Shown: positions 35,122 to 43,698, counted from the stretch's first letter. The stretch is 64,000 nt of DNA from Actinomadura kijaniata NBRC 14229 (GCF_001552175.1 NZ_BCQR01000012.1:34963-98962); one strand, 5' to 3'. Notes: generated by a model not told the origin, from the letters alone. A program made the numbers and translations.

Positions 35122-35331
35122 TCACTCAGGCAGGCTTTCCAGCCATTCATTGAGGGCTGAGCGGCGGATCAGGACACGGCCGTTCGGTAGCCGCCGGGAC
35201 TTCGGCCCGCGTCCGGTCGCCCGCCAGCGGTTGAAGGTAGAGCGGGGAACGTCCTTGAGCTCGGCGAGAACCTCGTCGATCGGGAGCCACTCGTCGGCGT
35301 TCGACTGCGCGGTCGGGATCGAAGGCGTCAT
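35122..35331 (-). CDS. xis: Excisionase-like helix-turn-helix protein
   Basis: 69 residues with a MerR/excisionase-type helix-turn-helix: WLPIDEVLAEL, VPRSTFNRWRATG and a wing with RLPNGRVLIRRSALNEWL. It lies 72 bp upstream of int in the same direction, the usual AICE xis-int order. It would bend attachment-site DNA and favour excision. Confidence 0.85.
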   Translation of the reverse strand: MTPSIPTAQSNADEWLPIDEVLAELKDVPRSTFNRWRATGRGPKSRRLPNGRVLIRRSALNEWLESLPE

Positions 35332-35359
35332 GCTGAAGATGCCTCTCTGTAGGGGAGGT

Positions 35360-35405
35360 GACGGCCCCGGCGCGGTGTTCTTGGTGGTTCACCGCCGGGG
35401 CCGTC
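35360..35405. terminator. Hairpin between Prim-Pol gene and xis
   Basis: Perfect 13-bp arms (35360-35372 and 35393-35405), followed by TTT on the plus strand. Its position 14 bp after the Prim-Pol stop suggests termination of the replication transcript before xis-int. Confidence 0.65.
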
Positions 35406-35418
35406 TTTGGGGGATTAG

Positions 35419-36477
35419 TCAGCCGACCTTGCGTGCTTGCGGAACGGGCAGAGGGTGGGCCAGTCCGTTGTCCAAGGCGCGGTGGACGATGCGGTGGGCG
35501 AGGCGTTCGGGCAGGCCGCTGGCCAGTCCGGCGTCGACGAGACGATCCTCGACGTCGCCGCGGTTCAGCCCGGACCAGGCCAGGAGGCCGCCGGTCTTGT
35601 AGGCCAGGGCCGACAGGGCGCGTTGGCGGCCGTCGGTGAGGGTGGCCAGCTCGGCGGCGCCGTTGTCGATGACGGTGGTTAGGTAGGCGGCCGGTCGGCT
35701 GCCACTGGCCGGTGGCGCGGCGGGCGCCGGGGCCGGTGTGGGGACGGGCCGGTCGGTGGCGACGCGCAGGACTTCGTCGGCCAGCCAGTCGGGCATACAG
35801 CCGACGTGGGCGGTGTTACCGGCGATGACCTGGTAGGGGCCGTTGGCGGCGGTGGCGTCGGGGGCGATGCCGTAGCTCCATCCGGCCTTGATGTCGATCT
35901 GCCAGCCGAGCGCGCCGAGCGCCTGGCGGAGGCGGCGGCCGTTCTCGACGCGGGGGGCGCGGTACCACAGGTGGCGGCCGTCGGAAGGGGTGGTGACGGT
36001 GACGGGCTGGTGGTCGGGGCCGGTGGGCCAGGGGCGGGAGCCGCCGCGCAGCCGGGCCAGCAGCAGCAGAACGTCGCGGCCGGTGCGGATCGCCTGGATG
36101 CCGCCGGGCATCTGGTCGTTGGTGAGGGGGATGCCGGGCAGCAGCTCGGTGGCCGGGTCGGCGGGGAGCTGGTCGGTGTGGGCGTCCAGGTCGATCAGCA
36201 CCAGGCCGGATGGCCCGGCGGCGACGGCGGGGACGGCGTTGGGCTGGCGTCGCCACCAGGTGCGGATGCGCTCGGGGGCGGTGGTGGCGGCGCGGACGCC
36301 GTGGCACCACTGCCCGGCGGGGATGCAGGGGCAGGCGGCGTAGCCGTCACCTGAGCAGGTGGGGTTGTCGCGGCAGGTCGGGCAGTTGGCCAGGGGCCGC
36401 TTGTCGCGGGGCGACAGCGGGAAGACATGCCAGCCGAGGTCGGCCAGCGTCAGCGCCAGGTTCAGGGGTGGGGCCAT
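35419..36477 (-). CDS. Bifunctional DNA primase/polymerase (Prim-Pol) replication protein
   Basis: 352 residues. The archaeo-eukaryotic primase/polymerase domain covers about 1-235: LADLGWHVFPLSPRDKRP, a Cys-rich insert CPTCRDNPTCSGDGYAACPC, GLVLIDLDAH (catalytic Asp-x-Asp), SDGRHLWYRAP and IDIKAGWSYGIAPD. It would prime and start replication of the excised element. The longer open frame to 36843 is not coding: ATG 36477 has AAGGAGG 7 bp upstream, and the extension runs into the iterons. Confidence 0.88.
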   Translation of the reverse strand: MAPPLNLALTLADLGWHVFPLSPRDKRPLANCPTCRDNPTCSGDGYAACPCIPAGQWCHGVRAATTAPERIRTWWRRQPNAVPAVAAGPSGLVLIDLDAHTDQLPADPATELLPGIPLTNDQMPGGIQAIRTGRDVLLLLARLRGGSRPWPTGPDHQPVTVTTPSDGRHLWYRAPRVENGRRLRQALGALGWQIDIKAGWSYGIAPDATAANGPYQVIAGNTAHVGCMPDWLADEVLRVATDRPVPTPAPAPAAPPASGSRPAAYLTTVIDNGAAELATLTDGRQRALSALAYKTGGLLAWSGLNRGDVEDRLVDAGLASGLPERLAHRIVHRALDNGLAHPLPVPQARKVG

Positions 36478-36694
36478 CGGGGTCCTCCTTCCAGTCGGGT
36501 GCGAAAAGAAGAGGTCCGCTGGGGGCGGCGTAGGTGGCAGGGGGGATGCCTCTTTTCTTCCGGGCGGGATCGGCGAGCGATCAGGGTGCGCTGCCCGGAA
36601 GAGGTGCGCGTGAGGCGCGGAAGGTGACAGCGGCGTGAGGGAAAGATGCATCCCCCACCCCCCGCGTTTTTCAGGATGTGCTCCGCGCGACGGC
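36478..36694. other. Non-coding leader upstream of the Prim-Pol gene
   Basis: Carries the ribosome binding site of the Prim-Pol gene, a loose GAAAAGAAGAGG / CCTCTTTTCTTCC inverted pair and purine-rich tracts. No gene seen. It adjoins the iteron cluster. Confidence 0.4.
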
Positions 36695-36891
36695 CAGTAC
36701 CGCCTGAAAACATGGACTGATCTGGGAGAACGCTGGTACTGCTGGGCAGTACCAGCCCCCAGTACCAGCCGCCCGAGAGCGCGACCCTGGTACTGGGGCA
36801 GTACCAGGCAGTACCAGCAGCAGTACCACCCCGAAACAGTCACTGAATTGCATGAATAGTGATCGTTTCGCTAGGTGGTACTGCGGTACTG
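36695..36891. repeat. Iteron cluster, candidate replication origin
   Basis: Ten exact copies of the heptamer CAGTACC or its complement GGTACTG: 36695, 36735(-), 36747, 36760, 36789(-), 36799, 36809, 36821, 36877(-) and 36885(-), with an AT-richer stretch at 36833-36875. It lies between the DUF927 gene and the Prim-Pol gene. Dense short repeats beside a replication gene are typical of iteron origins; binding by the Prim-Pol or DUF927 protein is inference. Confidence 0.75.
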
Positions 36892-36925
36892 CCCGATACC
36901 GTCTCTCGCGCACGAAAGCAGGGGG

Positions 36926-39106
36926 TCAGGTCTCGCTGTCGTCGGCTCCCAGGGCCCTGCCGGTGAACACCAGGCACTTGACCTGGGCACCGGCGATGCG
37001 CCGTTTCAGCTTGTAGCGCGGGGTCTGCTTGGAGGTGGGCGGGTATTCATGCAGCGCGCCCATCTCCCGCCAGGTCGGCAGCACCGCGTCTAGCTCGTAC
37101 CCGGCGCGCTCCAGGGCCTCGTGGACCTTCTCGGGCATCAGCGCCACGGCGTTGGGGTCGCCGTCGGCCTCGGTGCGCACGCCGATCCATCCGCCGGCGG
37201 GGGCGTGGCCGTCGGAGCGGTAGAGGCGTTCGGCGTTGGTGGCGATGTACTCGGCGACCACCTCCAGGGCCAAGGCGGCCCGGTTGTCGCGGGGGTCGTT
37301 GGCCACAAACAGCGACGTCCACACGTGGTGCTCGGGCGGGGAGAAGGGAACCAGGTTCCAGGTGTGGGCCAGCTCGGCAGCCAGCCGCAGGGTCGCCACC
37401 AGTGGGGCGCGGCGGCGGGCCAGGTCACTGGCGTCCTGGCGGTGGGCGGCGGTGTAGTCGGCGTGGCGGGCGTGCAGCCAGCTCGGGCCGTGCTCGCCCA
37501 CGTAGGCGCGCAGGTGGCCGACGAAGGCGGGCCCAGCGTGCCCGTAGTTGGCGGTGACGCCTTCGCGGAACTTCTGGGCGTTGGGTCCGGAGTCGGGGGT
37601 GTTGCCGAACGGGGCACCTTGCAGGTCCAGCACGCGGGCGGAGATGCCCTGGTGGGTGGCGAACGACAGCGCCGACCGCTCCCCGATGGAGATCACGATG
37701 GTGCGCCATCGGTAGGACTTCCACTCGCCCATGCGGGCTTTCCCGGCGTTCTGGGTGATCTGGTAGAGCGCGTGGGAGACGTGCTCGGGGCGTTCGGCGG
37801 TCTGGGTGTCGTCGAACAACACCGGCACCCCGTTCCCGGCCAGGTGCAGGCGGGCCTGGTAGGCGGTCTTGGTGGCGGCCCAGCTAGTGATGGCCCCGGC
37901 GGTCTCATCGGGGTTGGCCCAGCACGACAGCCCGGCCTGGGCGGCGGTGGTCTTGCCGGAGGTGGAGCGGCCGCCGTAGTTGATGGTGAACGACCCCAGC
38001 CCCAGCACCTCCAATAGCGGCGCGGCGAGCCCGGCGTACAGGACCATGGTCGCCAGCGGATAGCGCTCCAGGATCTTGATCGCGTCCTTCCATCCCGACA
38101 GGGTGCCGCGCAGGTGGTGGGCCTCCAGGGCGCGCTGGAGTTGATGGTCGACGCCGTGGATCTCATACGGGGTGCCCGAGGCGGTGACGAACTGGCCGTC
38201 GGCCTGCCAGCCCAGGGAGCGAGCGATGGTGACCTCGTCGATGACGTCGGTGTTGGCGGTCTCGGCGGCGGCCAGCCATCGTTCGGCGGCCTTGGCGTCG
38301 GCCTCGGTGACCGGCAGCCCGAAGTTGCCCAGTTCCTTGACCAGCATCCGGCCGCTCTTGGCCTTGCCGCGCTCGATGATCCGCGATTGCCAGCGGCTGC
38401 GGTTGAGCCAGACCAGTTTGACCATCTGTTCTCCTTCGGGGTCGGTGAACACCTGGGTGACCGCCAACGGAGCCCAGGTGACGCGTTCGGGGTCGCGGTT
38501 GCGGGGTGCGATCCAGATCCCGTCCGGCGAGATCGTGTAGGGCTCGGGGACCCGATAGCCGTCGGGCAGCGGGCAGCCCGGTAGTTCCAGCACGCTGGCC
38601 AGGCCGCGGTCTTCGGCGGTGGGGGCGGCGAAGGTGACGCCGTGCTGGATCAGCCAGACGGTGGCGGCCGCGTCGTCCAGGGGCGCGTCCTGAGCGGCGC
38701 GCTCCAGGTCGGCCACCACTGACCGCAGCGCGCGGTCGTCGGGTGGGTCTTCGCCGGGGTAGGTCTTGTTCCACAGGTGGCGGGTCTCGGCGTACAACTC
38801 ACGGCGGCCAGGGGTGGTGAATCGAAACAACCGGCCGCCGTCGGGGCCGCTGCCGTCGCCGGTGGTGCGGGCGTAGGGCCAGCCGCCGTGTTCGCTGCGA
38901 CGCAACTGCAGGTGCTGGCGCAACAGGGCCAAGGCGCGGACGGGCTTGGACGGTCGGCGCCTGTCGGCGGACTGATCGGTGGATTGATCGGCGGGCTGGT
39001 CGTCGGAGTCGGTCTGGGGGGACGGAGCGGCGGCGGGCGGAGCGGAGGAGTCGTCGGCGGTGGGATCTGGGTGGCGGTCGTCGCCGTTGTGATCACGTGT
39101 GCTCAT
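36926..39106 (-). CDS. DUF927 domain protein, primase-helicase-like replication partner
   Basis: 726 residues. The first 80 are acidic and low complexity. The DUF927 core (about 250-640) contains APRNRDPERVTWAPLAV, SLGWQADGQFV, a P-loop NYGGRSTSGKTTAAQAGLSCW and acidic VPVLFDDTQTAERPEHV (Walker B-like). DUF927 proteins are P-loop ATPases found beside phage and plasmid primases. A replicative role with the adjacent Prim-Pol is likely. ATG 39106 has AGGAGG 7 bp upstream. Confidence 0.82.
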   Translation of the reverse strand: MSTRDHNGDDRHPDPTADDSSAPPAAAPSPQTDSDDQPADQSTDQSADRRRPSKPVRALALLRQHLQLRRSEHGGWPYARTTGDGSGPDGGRLFRFTTPGRRELYAETRHLWNKTYPGEDPPDDRALRSVVADLERAAQDAPLDDAAATVWLIQHGVTFAAPTAEDRGLASVLELPGCPLPDGYRVPEPYTISPDGIWIAPRNRDPERVTWAPLAVTQVFTDPEGEQMVKLVWLNRSRWQSRIIERGKAKSGRMLVKELGNFGLPVTEADAKAAERWLAAAETANTDVIDEVTIARSLGWQADGQFVTASGTPYEIHGVDHQLQRALEAHHLRGTLSGWKDAIKILERYPLATMVLYAGLAAPLLEVLGLGSFTINYGGRSTSGKTTAAQAGLSCWANPDETAGAITSWAATKTAYQARLHLAGNGVPVLFDDTQTAERPEHVSHALYQITQNAGKARMGEWKSYRWRTIVISIGERSALSFATHQGISARVLDLQGAPFGNTPDSGPNAQKFREGVTANYGHAGPAFVGHLRAYVGEHGPSWLHARHADYTAAHRQDASDLARRRAPLVATLRLAAELAHTWNLVPFSPPEHHVWTSLFVANDPRDNRAALALEVVAEYIATNAERLYRSDGHAPAGGWIGVRTEADGDPNAVALMPEKVHEALERAGYELDAVLPTWREMGALHEYPPTSKQTPRYKLKRRIAGAQVKCLVFTGRALGADDSET

Positions 39107-39134
39107 ATGCGACCCTCCTGGTGATTGCGTGTGC

Positions 39135-39174
39135 AGCCGCAGGCCCCCGTTGCCCCGGGGGCCTGCGGCTTTTT
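39135..39174 (+). terminator. GC-rich hairpin with T tract (plus strand)
   Basis: Perfect 15-bp arms (39135-39149 and 39156-39170) followed by TTTT on the plus strand, in the leader of the minus-strand DUF927 gene. It may insulate that gene from antisense transcription. Confidence 0.6.
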
Positions 39175-39504
39175 CGTGGGGCATGTCGATGACCACCAGC
39201 TGCGGCGGCGGTCAGTAGTGGTCGGGTGGGGGGCGGCTGGACGGCGTCGTGTAGCTACCACAGCGCGACTGCCTCGGCGGGAACGCAGGGGCTGAGCGGC
39301 AGCAGGATCGGCGCGTCCAGGCCCGGACGGCTGGGGACTAGGTGCTGGGTCTGCGACTCCAGACAGACCATCGCGAGCGCGCCTGGATCAGGAGCGCGCA
39401 TCTGGCAGGAGTGCGGCAGGCGCGCCTGCCAGATGCGCGCGGTGGGGCCGACGGTGAGGCAGGGTTGGCCGGTGGTGCTGGTGGGATGTGGTGGGGCGAA
39501 GAAA
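39175..39504. other. Gene-free interval with a large palindrome
   Basis: About 330 bp without a convincing gene. It holds a perfect inverted repeat, arms 39394-39409 and 39425-39440 (16 bp each, 15-nt loop, GCGCGCATCTGGCAGG outward), whose loop repeats part of the arm sequence. It could be a protein-binding or single-strand origin structure; no known element is recognised. Confidence 0.45.
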
Positions 39505-39539
39505 AGCCCGGACGGCCGTCGAGTAGGGCCGTCCGGGCT
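39505..39539 (-). terminator. Rho-independent terminator after the small zinc-ribbon membrane protein gene
   Basis: 13-bp perfect arms (39505-39517 and 39527-39539) followed on the minus strand by TTTTCTTC, 44 bp after the stop of the gene ending at 39584. Confidence 0.75.
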
Positions 39540-39583
39540 GGACCGGAGATGGGTGGGTTGACGGATCGGGTGGTTGGGAGCGA

Positions 39584-39952
39584 TCAGGGGCGGGGGTTGT
39601 GTCCGCGCCCGGTGGGGCGGCGGGCTCCGGGGCGCAACTGGCGGCGAGTGCCGTTGCAGCCGGAGCAGATCCGCATGGCGTCGCTGAACATCGCCGAGTG
39701 CTGCAGGCCGGTGCCGGCGCAGCGACGGCACCGGCGCAGCGGGTAGCGGTAGGCATCGATGAGGTAGGCCATCCCCCATAGCAGCCCGAAGATCAGCAGT
39801 AGGAAGATCAGGCCGCCGGAGCCAGCTGCTTCGTGCGGCCCGGGATCTCCGGGTGTGGTAGCGGGTGTGGTGGGTGCCGGGGCCAGGGTGTGGGTCGTGG
39901 TGGCGGTAGGGGAAATGGTGGTCATGGCCAGGGGCAGGAGTAGGTCGGGCAT
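39584..39952 (-). CDS. Small membrane protein with C-terminal zinc ribbon
   Basis: 122 residues: a Thr/Pro-rich N-terminus, one strong transmembrane helix (GLIFLLLIFGLLWGMAYLI), then a DnaJ-like four-cysteine pattern CRRCAGTG ... CSGCNGTR and a basic tail. The function is unknown; it is positioned after traB in the transfer region. GGGAG lies 5 bp before ATG 39952; ATG 39925 is an alternative. Confidence 0.6.
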   Translation of the reverse strand: MPDLLLPLAMTTISPTATTTHTLAPAPTTPATTPGDPGPHEAAGSGGLIFLLLIFGLLWGMAYLIDAYRYPLRRCRRCAGTGLQHSAMFSDAMRICSGCNGTRRQLRPGARRPTGRGHNPRP

Positions 39953-40052
39953 GGGGGCTCCCGAGGAGGGGTGAGGGCGTGTGAGAGTGGGGCGCGGGCC
40001 AGTGGGACCGGCGCGGCGTCCGCGTGAGTGGTGACTGAGGGTGAAGGGCAGG

Positions 40053-40165
40053 AACTGGCTCACCAACTGGATCACCGAACTGGCTCAATCGGCCCATCCG
40101 CACTGTTCAACGCGCGCGCGAGAGGGCGTGGTGAGCCGGTTGGTGGGCCGGTTGGTGAGCCAGTT
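40053..40165. repeat. Two opposed arrays of 12-bp repeats, candidate clt transfer locus
   Basis: Array 1: AACTGGCTCACC (40053-40064), AACTGGATCACC (40065-40076), AACTGGCTCA (40078-40087). Array 2, inverted: GGTGAGCCGGTT (40130-40141), GGTGGGCCGGTT (40142-40153), GGTGAGCCAGTT (40154-40165). The outermost units pair perfectly. They lie within 140 bp downstream of the traB stop, where Streptomyces clt loci with TraB recognition repeats are often found. Confidence 0.65.
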
Positions 40166-40191
40166 GGGCGGGGAGGGCGTCGGCCAATTGA

Positions 40192-42519
40192 TCACCTTTG
40201 GTGATCGCCGAAGCTGTGCTGGGGAAGCAGGTAGCGCAGGGCCTTGCCTTGGCCGTGCCGGGCGATCACCCTCTGATCGACCATGATCCTCAGCCAGCGT
40301 TTGACGCTGCCCTCGGGCTTGCCTAGGGCCGCCACGATCTCGTCTCGGCGGGCGCCGTCGGGGCCGCGCTGCTGCAGCAGGTACAGCACCGAGTGGGTGA
40401 TGTCCTCGGGCACCGGCAGCTTGCGGTTGACCTCGGGCGGGTTGGTCTCGGCGTTGTTAAACACCTCCTGGGTAGCGAATAGGTTCTCCAACGGGATGGG
40501 GGCGTCGCGGGGCTGAGGCATTTCGGCCAGGTGCCGTTCGATCCCGGCGACCAACCCTTCGGCCGCGTGGGTGACGGCCTGGTCGTCGTCGGGGTCAATG
40601 CCGAAGCTGCCGTCACGGCCGCGCGGCGGCCCAGCCGCCGAACCCGACGTCGGCTCCGAGGAGGGTCCGGAGGAGGGTTCGGGCTTGGCGGGCGGAGTCG
40701 AGCGGTGGTCGGTGCCGCCGGACGTAGCCGGGGGTAGCCCTCCGGCGGTGACCAGGTGCCGTTCGGCATATCCCGGGAGCTGGGCGGCGATGTCGGGTTC
40801 GATGTGGGCCTCGGGGCGGCCGCGGGTGACAGCCAGGTGCCGCACGGCCTTGAAGTCGCTGAGGTCGCGGATGCGTCCGGCCTGCCAGGCTCCTCCTTCT
40901 TTGACCAGCAGGGCCACGCCGCCGATGCCGGGGGCGTAGGTGGACATGTCGGGGACCCCCAGGGTCATCCAGTTGTCCAGGGCCTTGGTCATCTCGTAGG
41001 TGTTCAGGACGCGCAGCACGATCTTGGTGGGAGCGTTGGCCGAGCCTTCCTTGCTGCCGGTCTGCTGCTGGACGTTGCGCTGCCCGGCGGTGATGACCGG
41101 GATACCGGCCGAGCGGCCGGCCTGGTGCAGGCCATCCACGATCGGCTTGGCCAGGTGGGCGACATCGGAGTCGGTGCCCAGCAGCTTGGCCTGCTCATCG
41201 ATGATCAGGATGATGACCGGGGCCTCGGGCGAGGGGATGTGGTTGGCGCCGCCGTTCTTGCGCGAGCGCTCCTCGGCGACGGTCTCCAGCCACTGCAGGA
41301 TCTGGATGGCCTTGTCCTGTTCACCGATCCCGGCTGATGCGTCTAGGACCTCGTCCCACAGGTGGGGGATGGTGCCCTTGCGCAGGTCGATCGCGACCAC
41401 CAGCACGTCGCGGCACTCGTTGGCTTGCTCCACGATGTTGGACAGCAGTGTGGTCTTGCCGCCGCCATTGGTGGCGATGACCTGGACGTGCCGGGCACCA
41501 CCCTTGTCGAAGACCACCAGCTCCAGGTCCTCGCCGGTCTCGGGGTCGGTGCCCAGGACGAACGGGCCGTCCATGATGGACCGGCAGCCCTTGGTGGGCG
41601 TGGCCTGCGCCGGGGCGGGGTTGAGCGGGCCTCCGGCGGCGGTGACCGTCGTCTCGGCAGGGGCGGCGGGGGCCAGGGCTGGGTGGGTGACCGGCTGGGC
41701 CCAGGGGTCGCGCAGCTGCAGGGTGATCCACAGGATGCGGGCGTTGGAAGCCTGTCCGTTCAAGCGGACCTGGTTGACGCCGATCCCGTACAGGCAGGCG
41801 ATCTCCTCGGTCAGGTTGCCCGACAGTAGCCGCGACACCGAGGGCGCGTCAGGCCCAGCACCGACATCCACTTTGAACCGCACACCCACGTGGGTGGGTT
41901 CGGTCTTGACCAGCCGGGACCCGGCCAGCTCGGTGCCGGTGGCGATGGTCTCCCACTGGGCTTGCTGGGCGGCCAGGGCGCGGCGGTGCTTGAGCACGTC
42001 GGACCAGGTGTAGGCCGACCAGGTCGCGGTGGCGGTGGCGGTGTAGGCCAGCAGGGTAGACAGGTTGGCGATGCCGACCTGGGCAGCAGTGGCCAACCAG
42101 ATCGGCACTCCGGCGGCAGTGGCGGCCAGCGTCGCCGAGTAGCGGGGCGACTCGTGGCGCTTGTAGGTGGCCACCCAGGCGGCCAGCGCGGCCGGGGGCG
42201 CGAACGCGCCCAGCAGCAGCGCGTCACCGGCGGCGTACTCGTGGGCCAGGTGCCCCATCGGGTAGAGGGCGGCCAGCCCGGTGCCTAGGCCGCGGGTGTC
42301 GGGGGACTGCTGGACCCAGCCGATGTAGCGGCGGGCAGCGACCTGTGCCCAGCGACCGACCGGGAGACGGCGGGGCTCGGCGTAGTAGGCGGTGGGCAGC
42401 ATCAGGTCGGCCGGGTCGGAGACGGCGGTGCGGCGGCCGAAGCTCCGGCGGCCTCCGGTGACGCTGCCGAGCTGGCGGGGGGCGGGACGGCCAAAGCCGC
42501 GGCGGGATGAACGCCGCAT
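40192..42519 (-). CDS. traB: FtsK/SpoIIIE-type conjugal translocase (TraB-like)
   Basis: 775 residues: membrane segments about 85-180, then a P-loop ATPase domain with Walker A VIATNGGGKTTLLSN around 350 and Walker B VIILIIDEQAKLLG. A C-terminal winged-helix domain (about 700-765, LQQRGPDGARRDEIVAALG ... VKRWLRIMV) resembles FtsK gamma/TraB DNA readers. A single hexameric TraB moves double-stranded DNA between mycelia in actinomycetes. ATG 42519 has GAAGGAG 8 bp upstream. The stop overlaps a GATCACCTTTGGTGATC palindrome, and 12-bp repeat arrays follow. Confidence 0.9.
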   Translation of the reverse strand: MRRSSRRGFGRPAPRQLGSVTGGRRSFGRRTAVSDPADLMLPTAYYAEPRRLPVGRWAQVAARRYIGWVQQSPDTRGLGTGLAALYPMGHLAHEYAAGDALLLGAFAPPAALAAWVATYKRHESPRYSATLAATAAGVPIWLATAAQVGIANLSTLLAYTATATATWSAYTWSDVLKHRRALAAQQAQWETIATGTELAGSRLVKTEPTHVGVRFKVDVGAGPDAPSVSRLLSGNLTEEIACLYGIGVNQVRLNGQASNARILWITLQLRDPWAQPVTHPALAPAAPAETTVTAAGGPLNPAPAQATPTKGCRSIMDGPFVLGTDPETGEDLELVVFDKGGARHVQVIATNGGGKTTLLSNIVEQANECRDVLVVAIDLRKGTIPHLWDEVLDASAGIGEQDKAIQILQWLETVAEERSRKNGGANHIPSPEAPVIILIIDEQAKLLGTDSDVAHLAKPIVDGLHQAGRSAGIPVITAGQRNVQQQTGSKEGSANAPTKIVLRVLNTYEMTKALDNWMTLGVPDMSTYAPGIGGVALLVKEGGAWQAGRIRDLSDFKAVRHLAVTRGRPEAHIEPDIAAQLPGYAERHLVTAGGLPPATSGGTDHRSTPPAKPEPSSGPSSEPTSGSAAGPPRGRDGSFGIDPDDDQAVTHAAEGLVAGIERHLAEMPQPRDAPIPLENLFATQEVFNNAETNPPEVNRKLPVPEDITHSVLYLLQQRGPDGARRDEIVAALGKPEGSVKRWLRIMVDQRVIARHGQGKALRYLLPQHSFGDHQR

Positions 42520-42628
42520 AGCGATCACTCCTTCACGCAAGGGATGGGGAAACGCCGCTGGCCACCACCAAGGAGCGGTGGCGGCCAGCGGCGCGGAAAG
42601 ACGAACGGGGAAACGGGCGCAGATGGGG

Positions 42629-42958
42629 TCAGGCGGCGGGGCGGCCGCCCAGGATGCGGATGCCGCGTGCGGCGATGTCGCGGGACTCTTCGAAGATGTC
42701 GGCGAAGGTGCTCGCAGCGTGGCGGGCGTTGGCCGCGGCCGCGCGCAGCTCTTCGGCGGCAGTAGTGAACTGAGCGGTGACCGGGACGGGCATCTTCCGC
42801 TTGATCAGGTCGTCGCGGTAGTCCTCGACCAGGCCGGCCAAGGCGGCCAGCAGATCGGCGATGCCCAGGGCGGTGGAGATGAACTCGGCGTCGGACTCGG
42901 GGGGCTCAAACACCACCTGGTAGCGGCCGTGACGGCGTCGGGGCAGGGGTTGGGCCAT
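42629..42958 (-). CDS. Small protein paralogous to the C-terminus of the 324-residue protein at 43824
   Basis: 109 residues. From residue 18 it aligns with the end of the protein encoded at 43824-44798: PPESDAEFISTA vs PPESDVEFIETS, KRKMPVPVTAQF vs IRRMPVAVTNPL, and a closing DIAARGIRILGG vs DLAAAGIKFTGD. The shared domain of about 85 residues is helical and unrecognised. GGAGG precedes ATG 42958. The position just upstream of traB suggests a role in transfer or spread. Confidence 0.65.
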   Translation of the reverse strand: MAQPLPRRRHGRYQVVFEPPESDAEFISTALGIADLLAALAGLVEDYRDDLIKRKMPVPVTAQFTTAAEELRAAAANARHAASTFADIFEESRDIAARGIRILGGRPAA

Positions 42959-43497
42959 CAGGGGCCTCCATTCATCCGTTGGTCATGGTGGCGATGCGGT
43001 GAAGACCAAAAGCCTCTAAGCAGCCGTCAGGCCACTTGGTTGGGTGAGGCAGCGGACCTTGATCGGCCTCGGTGAACTCCGCTAGATCGGAGCGCATGGC
43101 CACGACCTCAAATTTTCACGAGCAGTGTGCTAGTCATCTCTGCAGGTAGCAGCTTGATCATGTCCGTTTTCGATGCTTTTTCAGCGCTGTGCTAACGAAC
43201 AAAGGCGATGTCGCTGCATGCCTCTACACGTCCCTGCAGATCCTTGTGGATTGTAGAAGTCGTACAACATTGAAGATCAAATAAGGCTTTGTAGCCCTGT
43301 CATGATGAGGGGAATCCACAAGTTTCGGTTGCGTGCGGTGCGTGATGTTGGCCAGAATTGCCGGGCCGGGCAAGCCATTCGAGGAGTCTCGCTCATACCA
43401 CGAACGTGAGGGCTCGAATACCCCCGGTTGCTATGTCCGGTTGGCTCTTCCTCTGCTTCCTGTGTGCGAGCGCTCCACGCAGGGAGGTGAGATCGGA
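42959..43497. other. AT-richer gene-poor interval
   Basis: About 540 bp of noticeably lower GC than the flanking tra genes. I see no supported gene until the short plus-strand ORF at 43498. The minus-strand gene at 42629 must have its promoter here. Confidence 0.4.
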
Positions 43498-43602
43498 GTG
43501 AGGAAGAACCGCATTGAAGTATGGGCGGTTGCAGTGTCTGCTGCCGCAGCGGCCGTGGCCGCTGCGGCGCAGGTCGCTGAGGTGGTGACGCACCTCTTCT
43601 GA
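43498..43602 (+). CDS. Putative 34-residue hydrophobic peptide
   Basis: GTG 43498 is preceded by GGGAGGTGAGATCGGA. The peptide has a basic N-terminus (RKNRIE), an alanine/valine transmembrane-like helix of about 22 residues and a short tail, THLF. Two hairpins follow (43627-43660 and 43668-43698). It runs against all neighbouring tra genes. A type I toxin-like or regulatory membrane peptide is possible. Coding status is uncertain. Confidence 0.4.
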   Translation: MRKNRIEVWAVAVSAAAAAVAAAAQVAEVVTHLF

Positions 43603-43626
43603 CCCAGGCAGGCACTCGCCCTTCGC

Positions 43627-43698
43627 GCAGGCGTCCTGGCCACTAGGCGAGGACGCCTGCCACTCTTGAACCTTGTAGGCTCAAGACCTACAAGGTTC
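43627..43698 (+). terminator. Two consecutive hairpins downstream of the small peptide
   Basis: Hairpin 1: perfect 10-bp arms 43627-43636 and 43651-43660. Hairpin 2: perfect 12-bp arms GAACCTTGTAGG (43668-43679) and CCTACAAGGTTC (43687-43698) with a 7-nt loop. They may terminate the plus-strand transcript or form a structured RNA. Confidence 0.5.

Noticed and set aside
36478..36843. N-terminal extension of the Prim-Pol gene up to 36843
   Set aside because: The extension is low-complexity, crosses the iterons and lacks a ribosome binding site, while ATG 36477 has AAGGAGG at ideal distance.
39255..40103. Long minus-strand frame of 282 codons
   Set aside because: It overlaps the better supported zinc-ribbon membrane protein and two hairpins, and its translation is Pro/Arg-rich without structure: a GC-driven shadow frame.
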